Positions 12,750-19,748 of a DNA stretch of 42,483 nt are shown here, in pieces. Every line of letters begins with the position of its first letter. Within the stretch, counting starts at the first letter, position 1. The notes below the pieces were generated by a model that was given only the letters and a program-made list of their open reading frames with translations, was not told where the DNA came from and made no database searches. Made by a program: the position numbers and the translations under genes. This DNA is from Candidatus Omnitrophota bacterium (GTDB lineage Bacteria; Omnitrophota; Gorgyraeia; 2-02-FULL-51-18): assembly GCA_022072175.1 (NCBI GenBank), contig JAJVIE010000007.1, positions 1 to 42,483 on the forward strand, given 5' to 3'.

Positions 12750-12936
12750 AGTGCGGTTGCGTGTTGAAGATGCGCCCGTGCGTGACGGAGTGGCCGCGTA
12801 TTTTGATTGGGTGGAGAGCGAATGCCGGAAAGCAGGCGTTCCGTTTTCTGACGGCGAACCGGAGAATGGCGTTCTGTATCGCCGAGATGACCCGAAAGAC
12901 TTCGGCTGCACCATTTGGGTGTATGTGCCTAACTAG
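12733..12936 (+). CDS. Small beta-like cassette protein (array 2)
   Basis: A 67-residue acidic protein after GGGAGG. EIEVRLRVEDAPVRDGVAAY and GVLYRRDDPKDFGCTIWVYV suggest a compact strand-helix-strand fold. Final residue and stop AAC-TAG straddle the attI crossover, so again the stop is in the attI-like core, as for the gene at 4463. Confidence 0.65.
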   Translation: MTREIEVRLRVEDAPVRDGVAAYFDWVESECRKAGVPFSDGEPENGVLYRRDDPKDFGCTIWVYVPN

Positions 12937-13022
12937 AAGTAGACATCCTAAAAGCGGCGACAAATGGCGCTCAGCAAACTCTAATATACGTTTAGAATCA
13001 AAGCCAATCCGAGACGCTAATC
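12934..13022 (-). other. attI-like site 2 and conserved flank
   Basis: Core TAGAAGTAGACATCCTA (12934-12950) follows the end box GCCTAAC. The block 12972-13022 matches the flank of site 1 with four mismatches in 51 bases, in the same position relative to the core. It also forms the leader of the zinc-ribbon gene at 13044. Confidence 0.75.
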
Positions 13023-13043
13023 TGATATTAAATGGGGGCTTGA

Positions 13044-13130
13044 ATGAAGAAATGGCGCTGTCCAAAATGCGGACACGAAAACGAATTAGTCTACTATCGT
13101 TGCTGGTGGTGCGGCCATGAAGTCGCGTAA
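13044..13130 (+). CDS. Zinc-ribbon microprotein, 28 residues
   Basis: Too short for routine gene finding but convincing: GGGGG ribosome site, then a protein with CPKCGHEN near the start and CWWCGHE near the end, two CxxCGH knuckles that form a minimal zinc ribbon. It overlaps the VRR-NUC start by 14 bases. Such microproteins may bind nucleic acid or RNA polymerase; the role is unknown. Confidence 0.65.
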   Translation: MKKWRCPKCGHENELVYYRCWWCGHEVA

Positions 13131-13620
13131 GAAGTCACTCCGAGACACGCTGCGTGAGAATCAGCGCGGACTGGATCATTACGCGCTGCTGTACGGTAAG
13201 CCGCAGACGCAGCACATAGCCGTCAAGCCGAAAAGGGAAATCGTGAATCATACTGATGCATCCGAACTTGAGGCATCCGTTATCAGCGAGGTATCATCGC
13301 TGCTTGCCAATCATCCAGCTGTGCTGTTCGCCGTCCGCCAGAATTCCGGTGCGGCATTCCTCAAGGGCCGGGACGGGAAGGACATGCCGGTATGGTTCTA
13401 CAAGTGCATCACGTCGCCGGAGAAGATGCGTATCAGCGACTTTTGGTGCATCCTGCGCGATGGTCGTATGGCTGCGTTTGAGTGCAAGCGTCGTAGTTGG
13501 ACAAAGCCAACGGATCAGCGCGAATTCGAGCAATTGGCATTCTTGACGATGGTATCCAACAGCGGAGGCATAGGCCGTTTTGTTACCTGTGCGGAGGATG
13601 TTTTGGAGGCGCTGAAATGA
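13117..13620 (+). CDS. VRR-NUC domain nuclease
   Basis: A 167-residue endonuclease of the PD-(D/E)XK superfamily. The VRR-NUC core covers about residues 50-165: ASELEASVISEVSSLL, FAVRQNSGAAF, the catalytic SDFWCILRDGRMAAFECKRR (Asp at about 109, Glu-x-Lys at about 122-124) and QREFEQLAFLTMV. Stand-alone phage VRR-NUC proteins cleave branched DNA such as Holliday junctions, which fits a recombination module with ERF. It is coupled to the ligase downstream. Confidence 0.88.
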   Translation: MKSRKKSLRDTLRENQRGLDHYALLYGKPQTQHIAVKPKREIVNHTDASELEASVISEVSSLLANHPAVLFAVRQNSGAAFLKGRDGKDMPVWFYKCITSPEKMRISDFWCILRDGRMAAFECKRRSWTKPTDQREFEQLAFLTMVSNSGGIGRFVTCAEDVLEALK

Positions 13621-14246
13621 ACGAGTACCACAAGATTCAAACGCTGTTTAAGCGCGACATGGAACGCAACGGAAAGACGCTGCTTGAAGGGCAATGGACG
13701 CTACCCGAGTTTGAGTTTCTGGCCGAGAACACCTGGGTATTCACCGAGAAAGTTGACGGCACGAACATCCGCGTAATGCTTAAGGATGGCGCGGTGACGT
13801 TCGGAGGAAAGACGGATTCGGCGCAGATTCCGGCGCAACTGGTAACGCGGCTGAATGAGCGGTTCTTGCCACTGGCGACCAAGATGCAGGAAGTGTTCGG
13901 CTGCGACGCCTGCCTGTACGGCGAAGGCTACGGCGCGAAGATTCAGAAGGGCGGAGGAAACTACCGGCAAGATCAAGACTTTGTGCTGTTCGACGTGAAA
14001 TGCGGCGATTGGATGCTGCAACGCGCCGACGTGGAAGACGTGTCCGAAAAGCTAGGTATCGACGTTGTTCCGATCATCGGCGAGGGCACGCTACATGACG
14101 CGGTTGCTCGTGCAAAGGCCGGTATTCGCTCGACGTGGGGAGACTTCCAAGCCGAGGGGATTGTGGCGAGGCCGAAAACGGAGTTGAAGACTCGCAACGG
14201 TCATCGGATCATCACCAAGATAAAGTGCCGTGATTTTATTGCGTAA
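13617..14246 (+). CDS. RNA ligase-like nucleotidyltransferase
   Basis: A 209-residue ATP-dependent RNA ligase of the RNA_ligase/DRB0094-like type. The adenylation motif is EKVDGTN (44-50) with Lys45 as nucleophile; LYGEGYG, DFVLFDVKCG, EGIVARP and ITKIKCRDF give motifs III to V. There is no C-terminal extra domain, so it is a minimal ligase. Phage ligases of this kind seal RNA nicks, for instance in tRNAs cut by host defence, though the substrate is unknown here. It starts in an ATGA overlap with the nuclease. Confidence 0.88.
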   Translation: MNEYHKIQTLFKRDMERNGKTLLEGQWTLPEFEFLAENTWVFTEKVDGTNIRVMLKDGAVTFGGKTDSAQIPAQLVTRLNERFLPLATKMQEVFGCDACLYGEGYGAKIQKGGGNYRQDQDFVLFDVKCGDWMLQRADVEDVSEKLGIDVVPIIGEGTLHDAVARAKAGIRSTWGDFQAEGIVARPKTELKTRNGHRIITKIKCRDFIA

Positions 14247-14248
14247 AG

Positions 14249-14301
14249 GTTGTCAATCCAGCGCAGCAAGTTGTCAATCCAGCGCAGCAAGTTGTCAATC
14301 C
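14249..14301 (+). repeat. 21-bp tandem repeat
   Basis: GTTGTCAATCCAGCGCAGCAA occurs twice in full (14249-14269, 14270-14290), then its first 11 bases follow, and GGTTGTCAAT recurs at 14312 just before the next start. It lies between the ligase and the next gene. Confidence 0.9.
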
Positions 14302-14319
14302 ATAACTGAAAGGTTGTCA

Positions 14320-14559
14320 ATGAACCACAACGATCTGAACCAATGCCGCCTTGACGTTGAGCGGTTGCGGAAGGCGGCGGACAGGCTGGTCGAATTGAAG
14401 AATGAGCGTGATTTGGCCGTATCCCATTTGCGCTTTACGCTGCGCGAAATGCAGCGCATTGCAGACTGGCTGAAGCCGAATCAGGTAGGCATCGAAAACG
14501 AGGGAATCCGCGCAAGAGCGCTCGACACTTTACGCATGATGATAGGATGGATGAAATGA
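14320..14559 (+). CDS. Coiled-coil hypothetical protein
   Basis: A 79-residue protein from ATG 14320 after AAAGG; the frame extends back through the tandem repeat but that part has no ribosome site. Heptad-like LNQCRLDVERLRKAADRLVELKNERD. No domain is recognised. Overlaps the next start by four bases. Confidence 0.6.
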   Translation: MNHNDLNQCRLDVERLRKAADRLVELKNERDLAVSHLRFTLREMQRIADWLKPNQVGIENEGIRARALDTLRMMIGWMK

Positions 14560-14915
14560 TTGACGATTGGCTATCCGCAGGATACAAGCAGTTTGAACTG
14601 CGCGATTCGGCACTAAGCAAATCCGCAGACTTCGGACTGCAAAAGCTGTTCCGCGATGATACCGGCAAACGCTACTACATTACCGTCTACGTCTATGACA
14701 GGACGCGATACCCAGGCTATCCGTGGCAAGATGCGTTGCCAGCACCATACGGTTTTATGCCGACAACGCAATTTCATGTTGGCGAAGAAGATTCGTATGC
14801 TAGGCCATTCTTCAACATCGAAATGAATGGGAACTTCACAATTACAGAAGCCGAGGACTGGTTCGCTAAAATATGGGAACTGTTCGGAAAACCCTATTAC
14901 TCAAAGGATGAATGA
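14556..14915 (+). CDS. Hypothetical protein
   Basis: A 119-residue protein beginning in an ATGA overlap. Beta-rich and aromatic: RYYITVYVYDRTRYPGYPW, GFMPTTQFHVGEEDSYARPFFNIEMNG, ending in a helix (EAEDWFAKIWELF). Small proteins of this look are found beside phage SSB genes. No function is assigned. Confidence 0.65.
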   Translation: MIDDWLSAGYKQFELRDSALSKSADFGLQKLFRDDTGKRYYITVYVYDRTRYPGYPWQDALPAPYGFMPTTQFHVGEEDSYARPFFNIEMNGNFTITEAEDWFAKIWELFGKPYYSKDE

Positions 14916-15199
14916 TGGCAAAGAAAGTATTCGACGCGGTGGCCACAGTAGGCAAATACACCGACAAGCAAGGCAACGAGAAGAAGCGTTACACGAACGT
15001 AGGTGCGGTATTCGAGGACGACCAAGGGCGGCTCAGTATCAAGCTGGAGACTATCCCTGTCGGCCCGGAATGGTCTGGCTGGATAAGTCTCTACCCGCCC
15101 AAGGAACGCGACGCAGCGCCAGTAACCGAGCATAGCGCGGCGAAGGCCAATGCGTATCAGAAGCAGCCGATTGATGTGGACGAAGATATTCAATTTTGA
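14915..15199 (+). CDS. SSB-like single-strand DNA-binding protein
   Basis: A 94-residue protein with the pattern of small phage SSB-like proteins: KVFDAVATVGKYTDKQGNEKKRYTNVGAVFE, GRLSIKLETIPVGPEWSGWISLYPP, then a disordered acidic tail DVDEDIQF. Like SSB, it combines an OB-fold-like beta core with an acidic aromatic C-terminal tip that could recruit partners. The position just before the helicase supports a replication role. Confidence 0.7.
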   Translation: MAKKVFDAVATVGKYTDKQGNEKKRYTNVGAVFEDDQGRLSIKLETIPVGPEWSGWISLYPPKERDAAPVTEHSAAKANAYQKQPIDVDEDIQF

Positions 15200-15207
15200 T
15201 GTATGTG

Positions 15208-15265
15208 GTTTAACGGCAACGTGAGCGGGGCGCTTTAGCGCCTCCGCTCGACGTAGATGTTATGC
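15208..15265 (-). repeat. attC (array 3)
   Basis: Minus strand: GCATAAC, spacer ATCTAC, inner boxes GTCGAGCGG and CCGCTCAC with an extra C on the left, stem GGCGC-TAAA-GCGCC, end box GTTAAAC. 58 bp. The stem loop resembles that of the terminal attC of array 2. Confidence 0.88.
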
Positions 15266-15288
15266 ATCTACGCAATTTAGGAGGAAAC

Positions 15289-15540
15289 ATGAAAGTAAGA
15301 GACTCATTTGCAGTGATAAACGGAGACACCGCTATTATTGAAATGCCGAGCGGCGGGCTTGAGATTGTTGCGGACGACGGGCACGCGCTGTTTGCGCTGC
15401 GGCTCACAAAGGACGGAACGCTTGAAGTATCTGGCGGAAACACATGCAAACACGGCGGCGAATTGCTCGAAGAAAGACTTCAAATCGAGCCGCGTGCCTG
15501 CAATTTGGTGTATGTGCGGAAAAGCAAGTATGAGGCATAA
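15289..15540 (+). CDS. Small beta-sheet cassette protein (array 3)
   Basis: An 83-residue protein from ATG 15289 after AGGAGG; the longer frame back to 15262 starts in the attC. Strand-rich: DSFAVINGDTAIIEM, GLEIVADDGHALFALRLTKDGTLEVSGG, then NTCKHGGELLEE and a C-terminal LVYVRKSK. It may be a small beta-sandwich. TAA inside the cassette end box is the stop. Confidence 0.65.
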   Translation: MKVRDSFAVINGDTAIIEMPSGGLEIVADDGHALFALRLTKDGTLEVSGGNTCKHGGELLEERLQIEPRACNLVYVRKSKYEA

Positions 15541-15541
15541 C

Positions 15542-15563
15542 TAGAAGTAGACACCCTATTTGA
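15542..15563 (-). other. attI-like site 3
   Basis: TAGAAGTAGACACCCTATTT plus GA follows GCATAAC and equals site 1 over 22 bases. Beyond that, up to the helicase start at 15643, no similarity with the flanks of the other two sites is seen, and I see no gene in that gap. Confidence 0.72.
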
Positions 15564-15642
15564 CGCAATACAAACCGTCACCAGCGCACCATCTGACTGT
15601 TTTGCAACAATAATGGCAAACTAAAATTCCGGCAAAAGCATC

Positions 15643-17325
15643 TTGCTCACGATAAAAATACTTGATGTCTCAGACCAGCCGCTTAATTGGGATGCGGCTG
15701 ATGCGCTTGCCGAGGGCTGGACTACAGAACAAGCATTGCAATGGGCGAAGGAACATGCCAAGATTCTCACTTCCCGCGACATAGAAAAAGCCCGGATTGA
15801 GGAGGAAAAGCGTCTCATGGAGGAAAAAAAAACTCCGCAGGAAAATACGCCAGACTCCGCGCCGCAGCTAACCGTCGCGTCTGAGCAGAAGCCCGTAATA
15901 GTGTCAGTCACATCCGAGCCGCAAGGCAACGTCATTCCAATGCGTGCTGTTGAAGTGCGCGAATGGATGCCGCCAGAGTTCAGCGAAGTCGACTTGGCGC
16001 TTGCATGGAGTGCGGATAATCCAGATTGGCGCTATGTCAATGAGTGGAACAAGTGGTATCAGTGGGATGGCTCACGATGGGCCGAGGACAAGAAGAACAG
16101 CGTAGTTAATATTGCACAGCGCAAGATGGTAGAAGCAGCAAATTGGGCTTCAGCACAAAATTTAAGTGTAAGTCAGAAGCGTGCGATATGTAGCAAGAAA
16201 ACAATCAGAAGCGTAATTGATCTGGCAGGAAGTATACCAAAGCACTCAACCTGCGCCGCAGAGTGGGACAACGATCCGTGGATTCTCGGCACACCTGACG
16301 GGGTGGTTGATCTCAAGACTGGCGTTATAAGACCAGCAACGAGGGATGACGCTATCACCAAGCTTACGAAAGTATCTCCGCAACCAGGCCAGATGCCGAC
16401 ATGGGAAAGCGTACTAGACCGCTGCACCAATGGCGACGAGGAAATGCGGCGCTACTACCAGAAATGGGCAGGATACACGGCAACAGGATCAACCAAGGAA
16501 GAAGCCCTGTTATTCATCTTCGGGCCGCAGCAATCAGGCAAGTCTAAGTTCATTCACGCAATAGCAGACATTCTCGGGGATTACCGCGCAGAGGCCAGCG
16601 TTGAAACATTCATGGAATCCAAGATGCAGCGCCATCCTGAAGAAGTAGCTGCTATGGCTGGTGCGAGGATGATAACCTGTACCGAGCCGACAGCCGGAAT
16701 GCGCTGGAATGAGGGGCTAGTCAAGAAGATAACTGGCCGTGAGCGCATGACGGCAAGCCGTAAGTACGAACACCAGTTCGAGTTCGACATGACCGGCAAA
16801 ATATGGATAAGCGGCAACGACAAGCCGCACCTGACTAACGCTGACGGCATGGAGCGACGACTGCACATAGCCGAGTTCCCAGAGTCAATACCCGATTCCG
16901 AGGTATTGGAAGATTTGCCGGAAATTCTGGAGAAGGAATATCCGGCTATTCTGGCATGGATCATCGAAGGGTGCTTGCTGTGGCAGCAGGAAGGCTTGAA
17001 GCGGCCTACCAAGGTAAGCGAGGCGGTCAAGGATTACATTGATACGCAGGACATTCTTGGGGACTTTTTGGCGGAACGTACAGAAAAGGCGGATTCGGAT
17101 CGAATCAAACAGGCAGAGCTTTACAAATATTACGCCGAGTACGTTAAGTCTGTCGGGCATGGCGCTGTTGGCAATGCGCGGCTTGGGCCAGAATTGAAGA
17201 AGCGCGGATACAAGCAGGGCAAGTCTAGCGGAGTGCGCTATGTGTATGGCGTGAGAATGCGGACTAGCTTCGATCCTGAACCGCAACAGAGTTCCTACAT
17301 GGACAAGTACAATGACAAGTGGTGA
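15643..17325 (+). CDS. SF3/D5-type replicative helicase (C-terminal half of a primase-helicase)
   Basis: A 560-residue helicase of the phage/plasmid primase P4-D5 type. DNDPWILGTPDGVVDLKTG (209-227) marks the D5_N domain, GPQQSGKS (294-301) is the Walker A, ARMITCTEP is probably Walker B, and IWISGNDKPHL (387-397) is the SF3 motif C region. The N-terminus LDVSDQPLNWDAADALAEGW is the linker normally found after a TOPRIM domain in fused primase-helicases, but here a stop lies six codons upstream. The start is therefore TTG 15643 or ATG 15817, which follows GGAGG. It should unwind the phage replication fork as a hexamer. Confidence 0.88.
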   Translation: MLTIKILDVSDQPLNWDAADALAEGWTTEQALQWAKEHAKILTSRDIEKARIEEEKRLMEEKKTPQENTPDSAPQLTVASEQKPVIVSVTSEPQGNVIPMRAVEVREWMPPEFSEVDLALAWSADNPDWRYVNEWNKWYQWDGSRWAEDKKNSVVNIAQRKMVEAANWASAQNLSVSQKRAICSKKTIRSVIDLAGSIPKHSTCAAEWDNDPWILGTPDGVVDLKTGVIRPATRDDAITKLTKVSPQPGQMPTWESVLDRCTNGDEEMRRYYQKWAGYTATGSTKEEALLFIFGPQQSGKSKFIHAIADILGDYRAEASVETFMESKMQRHPEEVAAMAGARMITCTEPTAGMRWNEGLVKKITGRERMTASRKYEHQFEFDMTGKIWISGNDKPHLTNADGMERRLHIAEFPESIPDSEVLEDLPEILEKEYPAILAWIIEGCLLWQQEGLKRPTKVSEAVKDYIDTQDILGDFLAERTEKADSDRIKQAELYKYYAEYVKSVGHGAVGNARLGPELKKRGYKQGKSSGVRYVYGVRMRTSFDPEPQQSSYMDKYNDKW

Positions 17326-18130
17326 TCCTGTAACCCAAGCCCGCGCCGCCGATCTCCCGGCAATCTTAACTAGCTACGGCGTTAAGTTAAAGAAAACCGG
17401 CCAAGCTTACTTAGCGTGCTGCATCTTCCACGATGACAGCAACCCGTCAATGTCCGTCTATGAGCAAGGCGTATGGCGTTGTCATTGCCATAGCTGCGGC
17501 GCTAACGAGGACTCCATCGGCGTCATCCAGCAGCTAGACGGCTGCGACTTCAAGACCGCCGTCAATCGGCTTACCGCAAACGGCTTCGAGCGCAAGGATG
17601 ACCGCATCATCCCAGAGAAGCTAGTCACAGCCGCCAAGTGGAAGCACACTAAGCCGCCCAAAGACTCAATGCCGAACATGGAGCTAAAAGACCTCGGCAA
17701 GCCTAGCCGCGTCTGGTGCTACCGCGATCTGGACGGAGAACCGCTAGGATACGTTGCCAGATACGAGACAGCGGAAGGCAAGACGATCCGGCCTTGGACA
17801 TACGGCAGCATGAGCGCCAACATCAAGCCGAAATGGGAGTCCAAGCAGTTCAGCTATCCGCGCCCTCTGTACGGCATGGATAAACTAGCTGAAATGCCGG
17901 ATTCACAGATTTTATTGGTTGAGGGGGAAAAAGCTTGCGACGCGGCTCAGGAGCTTTACCCGATGCTGTGCTGCATGACGTGGCCAGGCGGCTCAAATTC
18001 GGTCAAGCTGGCCGACTGGCGCGTGCTGAAGGGGCGGGATAACGTAGTGCTATGGCCCGACAACGATCCGGCTGGTGAGCGTGCAATGCTTGAGGTTGGA
18101 AGGTATCTGTTTGGGGTGGATGCGGAATGA
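17312..18130 (+). CDS. DNA primase with CHC2 zinc finger and TOPRIM domain
   Basis: A 272-residue primase overlapping the helicase by 14 bases. The N-terminal zinc ribbon uses Cys36 or 37, His40, Cys59 and Cys62 (CCIFHDDSNPS, RCHCHSCGA). TOPRIM motifs are LLVEGEKACD (201-210) and LWPDNDPAG (247-255). The protein ends soon after, at LEVGRYLFG. In fused relatives the chain would continue into the very linker that opens the helicase gene at 15643. It makes RNA primers at the fork, presumably with that helicase. Confidence 0.9.
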   Translation: MTSGDPVTQARAADLPAILTSYGVKLKKTGQAYLACCIFHDDSNPSMSVYEQGVWRCHCHSCGANEDSIGVIQQLDGCDFKTAVNRLTANGFERKDDRIIPEKLVTAAKWKHTKPPKDSMPNMELKDLGKPSRVWCYRDLDGEPLGYVARYETAEGKTIRPWTYGSMSANIKPKWESKQFSYPRPLYGMDKLAEMPDSQILLVEGEKACDAAQELYPMLCCMTWPGGSNSVKLADWRVLKGRDNVVLWPDNDPAGERAMLEVGRYLFGVDAE

Positions 18131-18396
18131 TCCTCTGCGGCCCACAATTCATGATAGGCGCGTTCGTCCTGACTGGAGTAATCTGGCCGGAAGGGTGCCA
18201 CATTGGCTTCGATGGCGACAAGCTGCAATGCTTCAGCGAGGCCGAAGTGAAGCAGGCTACCTTAGTCCTTTTGCCGCCTTGTGAGCGGCAACCATCGCGT
18301 CAATCTGAGCAGCCGAAAGCCCTCTCGCACGCAACATCCCCCGCAACTGAGCTTCCTGATCTGGCGGCATTACAGTTGTTCCTACTTGCCCCTTGA
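18127..18396 (+). CDS. Hypothetical protein closing the replication operon
   Basis: An 89-residue frame starting in an ATGA overlap with the primase. The first 45 residues look natural (hydrophobic MILCGPQFMIGAFVLTGVIW, then IGFDGDKLQCFSEAEVKQAT). The remaining part overlaps 140 bases of the convergent late gene and has low-complexity, shadow-like composition. The true protein might have been shorter before the convergent gene moved in. Confidence 0.5.
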   Translation: MILCGPQFMIGAFVLTGVIWPEGCHIGFDGDKLQCFSEAEVKQATLVLLPPCERQPSRQSEQPKALSHATSPATELPDLAALQLFLLAP

Positions 18397-18583
18397 AAGT
18401 ATGGCCCTGCGGCTCTGCGGGCGGTTGCTCGGCAGGCCCGAATAGCTTCTGGTCAATGTAATGCTTCTGCATCCCTGCCGGAATGCTGTTCTGAGCCAAT
18501 AGCATCTGCTCGGCAACGCGCTGGCGGGGATCAGGCTCGTAGCCGTCCTGCCGCTGGTACATCAAGTCCGATAGCATTCCCAT
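18257..18583 (-). CDS. Last late-operon protein, unknown
   Basis: A 108-residue protein, ATG 18583 after GGAG, one base from the endolysin stop. Proline- and glutamine-rich (DPRQRVAEQMLLAQNSIP, AEQPPAEPQ) with a C-terminal helix GLSAAQIDAMVAAHKAAKG. It may be a minor virion or lysis-accessory protein. Not recognised. Confidence 0.65.
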   Translation of the reverse strand: MGMLSDLMYQRQDGYEPDPRQRVAEQMLLAQNSIPAGMQKHYIDQKLFGPAEQPPAEPQGHTFKGQVGTTVMPPDQEAQLRGMLRARGLSAAQIDAMVAAHKAAKGLR

Positions 18584-18584
18584 G

Positions 18585-19109
18585 TCACTCTCCTATCACT
18601 TCCAAAGCCCGCTGATAGTATTTCTGCCGCTCATGCCAGCCGTTCGTACCGCCATTGATCCGTTTCGTTATCCGCAAGAAATCCTGCTTGTCCGCAAGCT
18701 CGTTTAAACCATGAGACTGCCAAAACCATGCTGCGCTGCGACATGCCAATTCAGGCTCCTCTAGCCGTTCAGGCTCCTCTACCAGATCAACCCCTAGATG
18801 TCTGCCGCACTCCTCGTAATTGTGCCGTCCTGTAAGCTGTATAAGCCCTCGGCCCTTATAGCGCACCCCATCGCCTGTGTACAGGTTCCCGAGGTCGTCA
18901 CGGCCCTCATACGCGCTTCCTGATGCTATTTCCTCGACGTACCTAAGCTCCCCTGACTCATGGGCGATCTGAGCAAGGAATGCCGCTTCCCGCAGCCCGT
19001 TCTCTGATATATCAAATTCCTTCATGGCGGCATTAAGCGGATCAATGAACCTATCCGCACGTTGCTTGGCGTAAGGCATGATGCGAACAAGTTGGTTGAA
19101 CGAGATCAT
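18585..19109 (-). CDS. GH19 endolysin (chitinase-like muramidase)
   Basis: A 174-residue glycoside hydrolase family 19 enzyme that degrades the peptidoglycan sugar backbone at the end of infection. LAQIAHESGELRYVEE (45-60) carries the first catalytic glutamate at 51, and KGRGLIQLTGRHNY (85-98) is the strongly conserved GH19 motif. There is no signal peptide, so it needs a holin to reach the wall. It starts at ATG 19109, overlapping the stop of the small membrane protein upstream, which is therefore the likely holin. Confidence 0.92.
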   Translation of the reverse strand: MISFNQLVRIMPYAKQRADRFIDPLNAAMKEFDISENGLREAAFLAQIAHESGELRYVEEIASGSAYEGRDDLGNLYTGDGVRYKGRGLIQLTGRHNYEECGRHLGVDLVEEPERLEEPELACRSAAWFWQSHGLNELADKQDFLRITKRINGGTNGWHERQKYYQRALEVIGE

Positions 19110-19327
19110 ATCTTCAAATGCCCTGACCCGTTCAGCCAAGCAGCCACCGCGAGAGCAGCCGCCCCAACCAGCCATAGAATCTTGCTAACGACCGACTTCC
19201 CGATCTGCGTGTATACGCGCTCAAGAGCAACTTCAGCGGCACGTTCCGCAATTCGTTCAATCTGGTCATCCGAAAGTTGCGGGATGGTTCGTCTTTCTTC
19301 TCCGGTGTAGCTGTCTGAGCCATTCAT
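19106..19327 (-). CDS. Holin-like membrane protein
   Basis: A 73-residue protein with a charged N-terminal half (EERRTIPQLSDDQIERIAERAAE) and one C-terminal membrane helix, SVVSKILWLVGAAALAVAAW (about 45-64). Directly upstream of and coupled to the endolysin. A single membrane segment near the C-terminus with a long cytoplasmic head fits a class III holin or a related lysis-control protein. Confidence 0.65.
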   Translation of the reverse strand: MNGSDSYTGEERRTIPQLSDDQIERIAERAAEVALERVYTQIGKSVVSKILWLVGAAALAVAAWLNGSGHLKI

Positions 19328-19337
19328 TCTTCACTCC

Positions 19338-19748
19338 TTATGGTGCTTCCTGAACCGGATTAGACTCGCCCTGATCTGGATGTCCAGCATTGGCAAACTC
19401 CACCGCCGCGTGCCAGATCGAGGCCCGAATACCCCACATGCCATCCTCCTTGCATTGCTGCTTGAAAAACTCATTCACCGTGTCCTGCCACTTGTCGTAG
19501 TCAATGAGCCTTGACCGCATCATCTGGCAGAACGCATCATGCACCAAGGATGGCCGCATGGAGGATTTGGAATCGAATGTCGGGCCGCTGGCACCGTCCC
19601 ATGCATATCCGCGCTTGATCCATAACCTTCCGGTCTTGGCAAGCGTGAAAAACTCATGCTTGACCGGCGCATCTGGCTTGATCGGCGTCATGCACGAATA
19701 GGATTCGGCCAATTGGTATTTGTAGCCTGCGCGGTATTTTATAGTCAT
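19338..19748 (-). CDS. DUF1353 family protein
   Basis: A 136-residue protein with the DUF1353 signature: KRGYAWDGASGPTFDS (45-60) and SLVHDAFCQMMR (about 67-78). The family is found in phage lysis and tail regions and has a compact fold with conserved Asp and His residues that suggest a hydrolase, but no activity is established as far as I know. Coupled upstream by an ATGA overlap. Confidence 0.8.
   Translation of the reverse strand: MTIKYRAGYKYQLAESYSCMTPIKPDAPVKHEFFTLAKTGRLWIKRGYAWDGASGPTFDSKSSMRPSLVHDAFCQMMRSRLIDYDKWQDTVNEFFKQQCKEDGMWGIRASIWHAAVEFANAGHPDQGESNPVQEAP

Larger units (their letters stand above)
12268..12933 (-). mobile_element. Integron-type cassette array 2 (2 attC sites)
   Basis: Two cassettes lie between the attI-like core at 12934 and the terminal attC at 12268. 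Both attC sites carry their extra bases on the minus-strand left box, so the array runs right to left from attI. Both genes run on the plus strand, along the replication operon and towards attI, exactly as in array 1. Confidence 0.82.
15208..15541 (-). mobile_element. Integron-type cassette array 3 (single cassette)
   Basis: One cassette between attC at 15208 and the attI-like core at 15542. The gene is on the plus strand, opposite to attC orientation, as in the other arrays. It separates the SSB-like gene from the helicase gene. Confidence 0.8.

Noticed and set aside
13044-13130. Treating the conserved attI-flank as a coding remnant
   Set aside because: The 51-base block at 12972-13022 and 4377-4427 has stops in the relevant frames and is conserved at DNA level including non-coding positions.
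14249-14301. CRISPR-like array
   Set aside because: Units are directly adjacent with no spacers; it is a simple tandem repeat.
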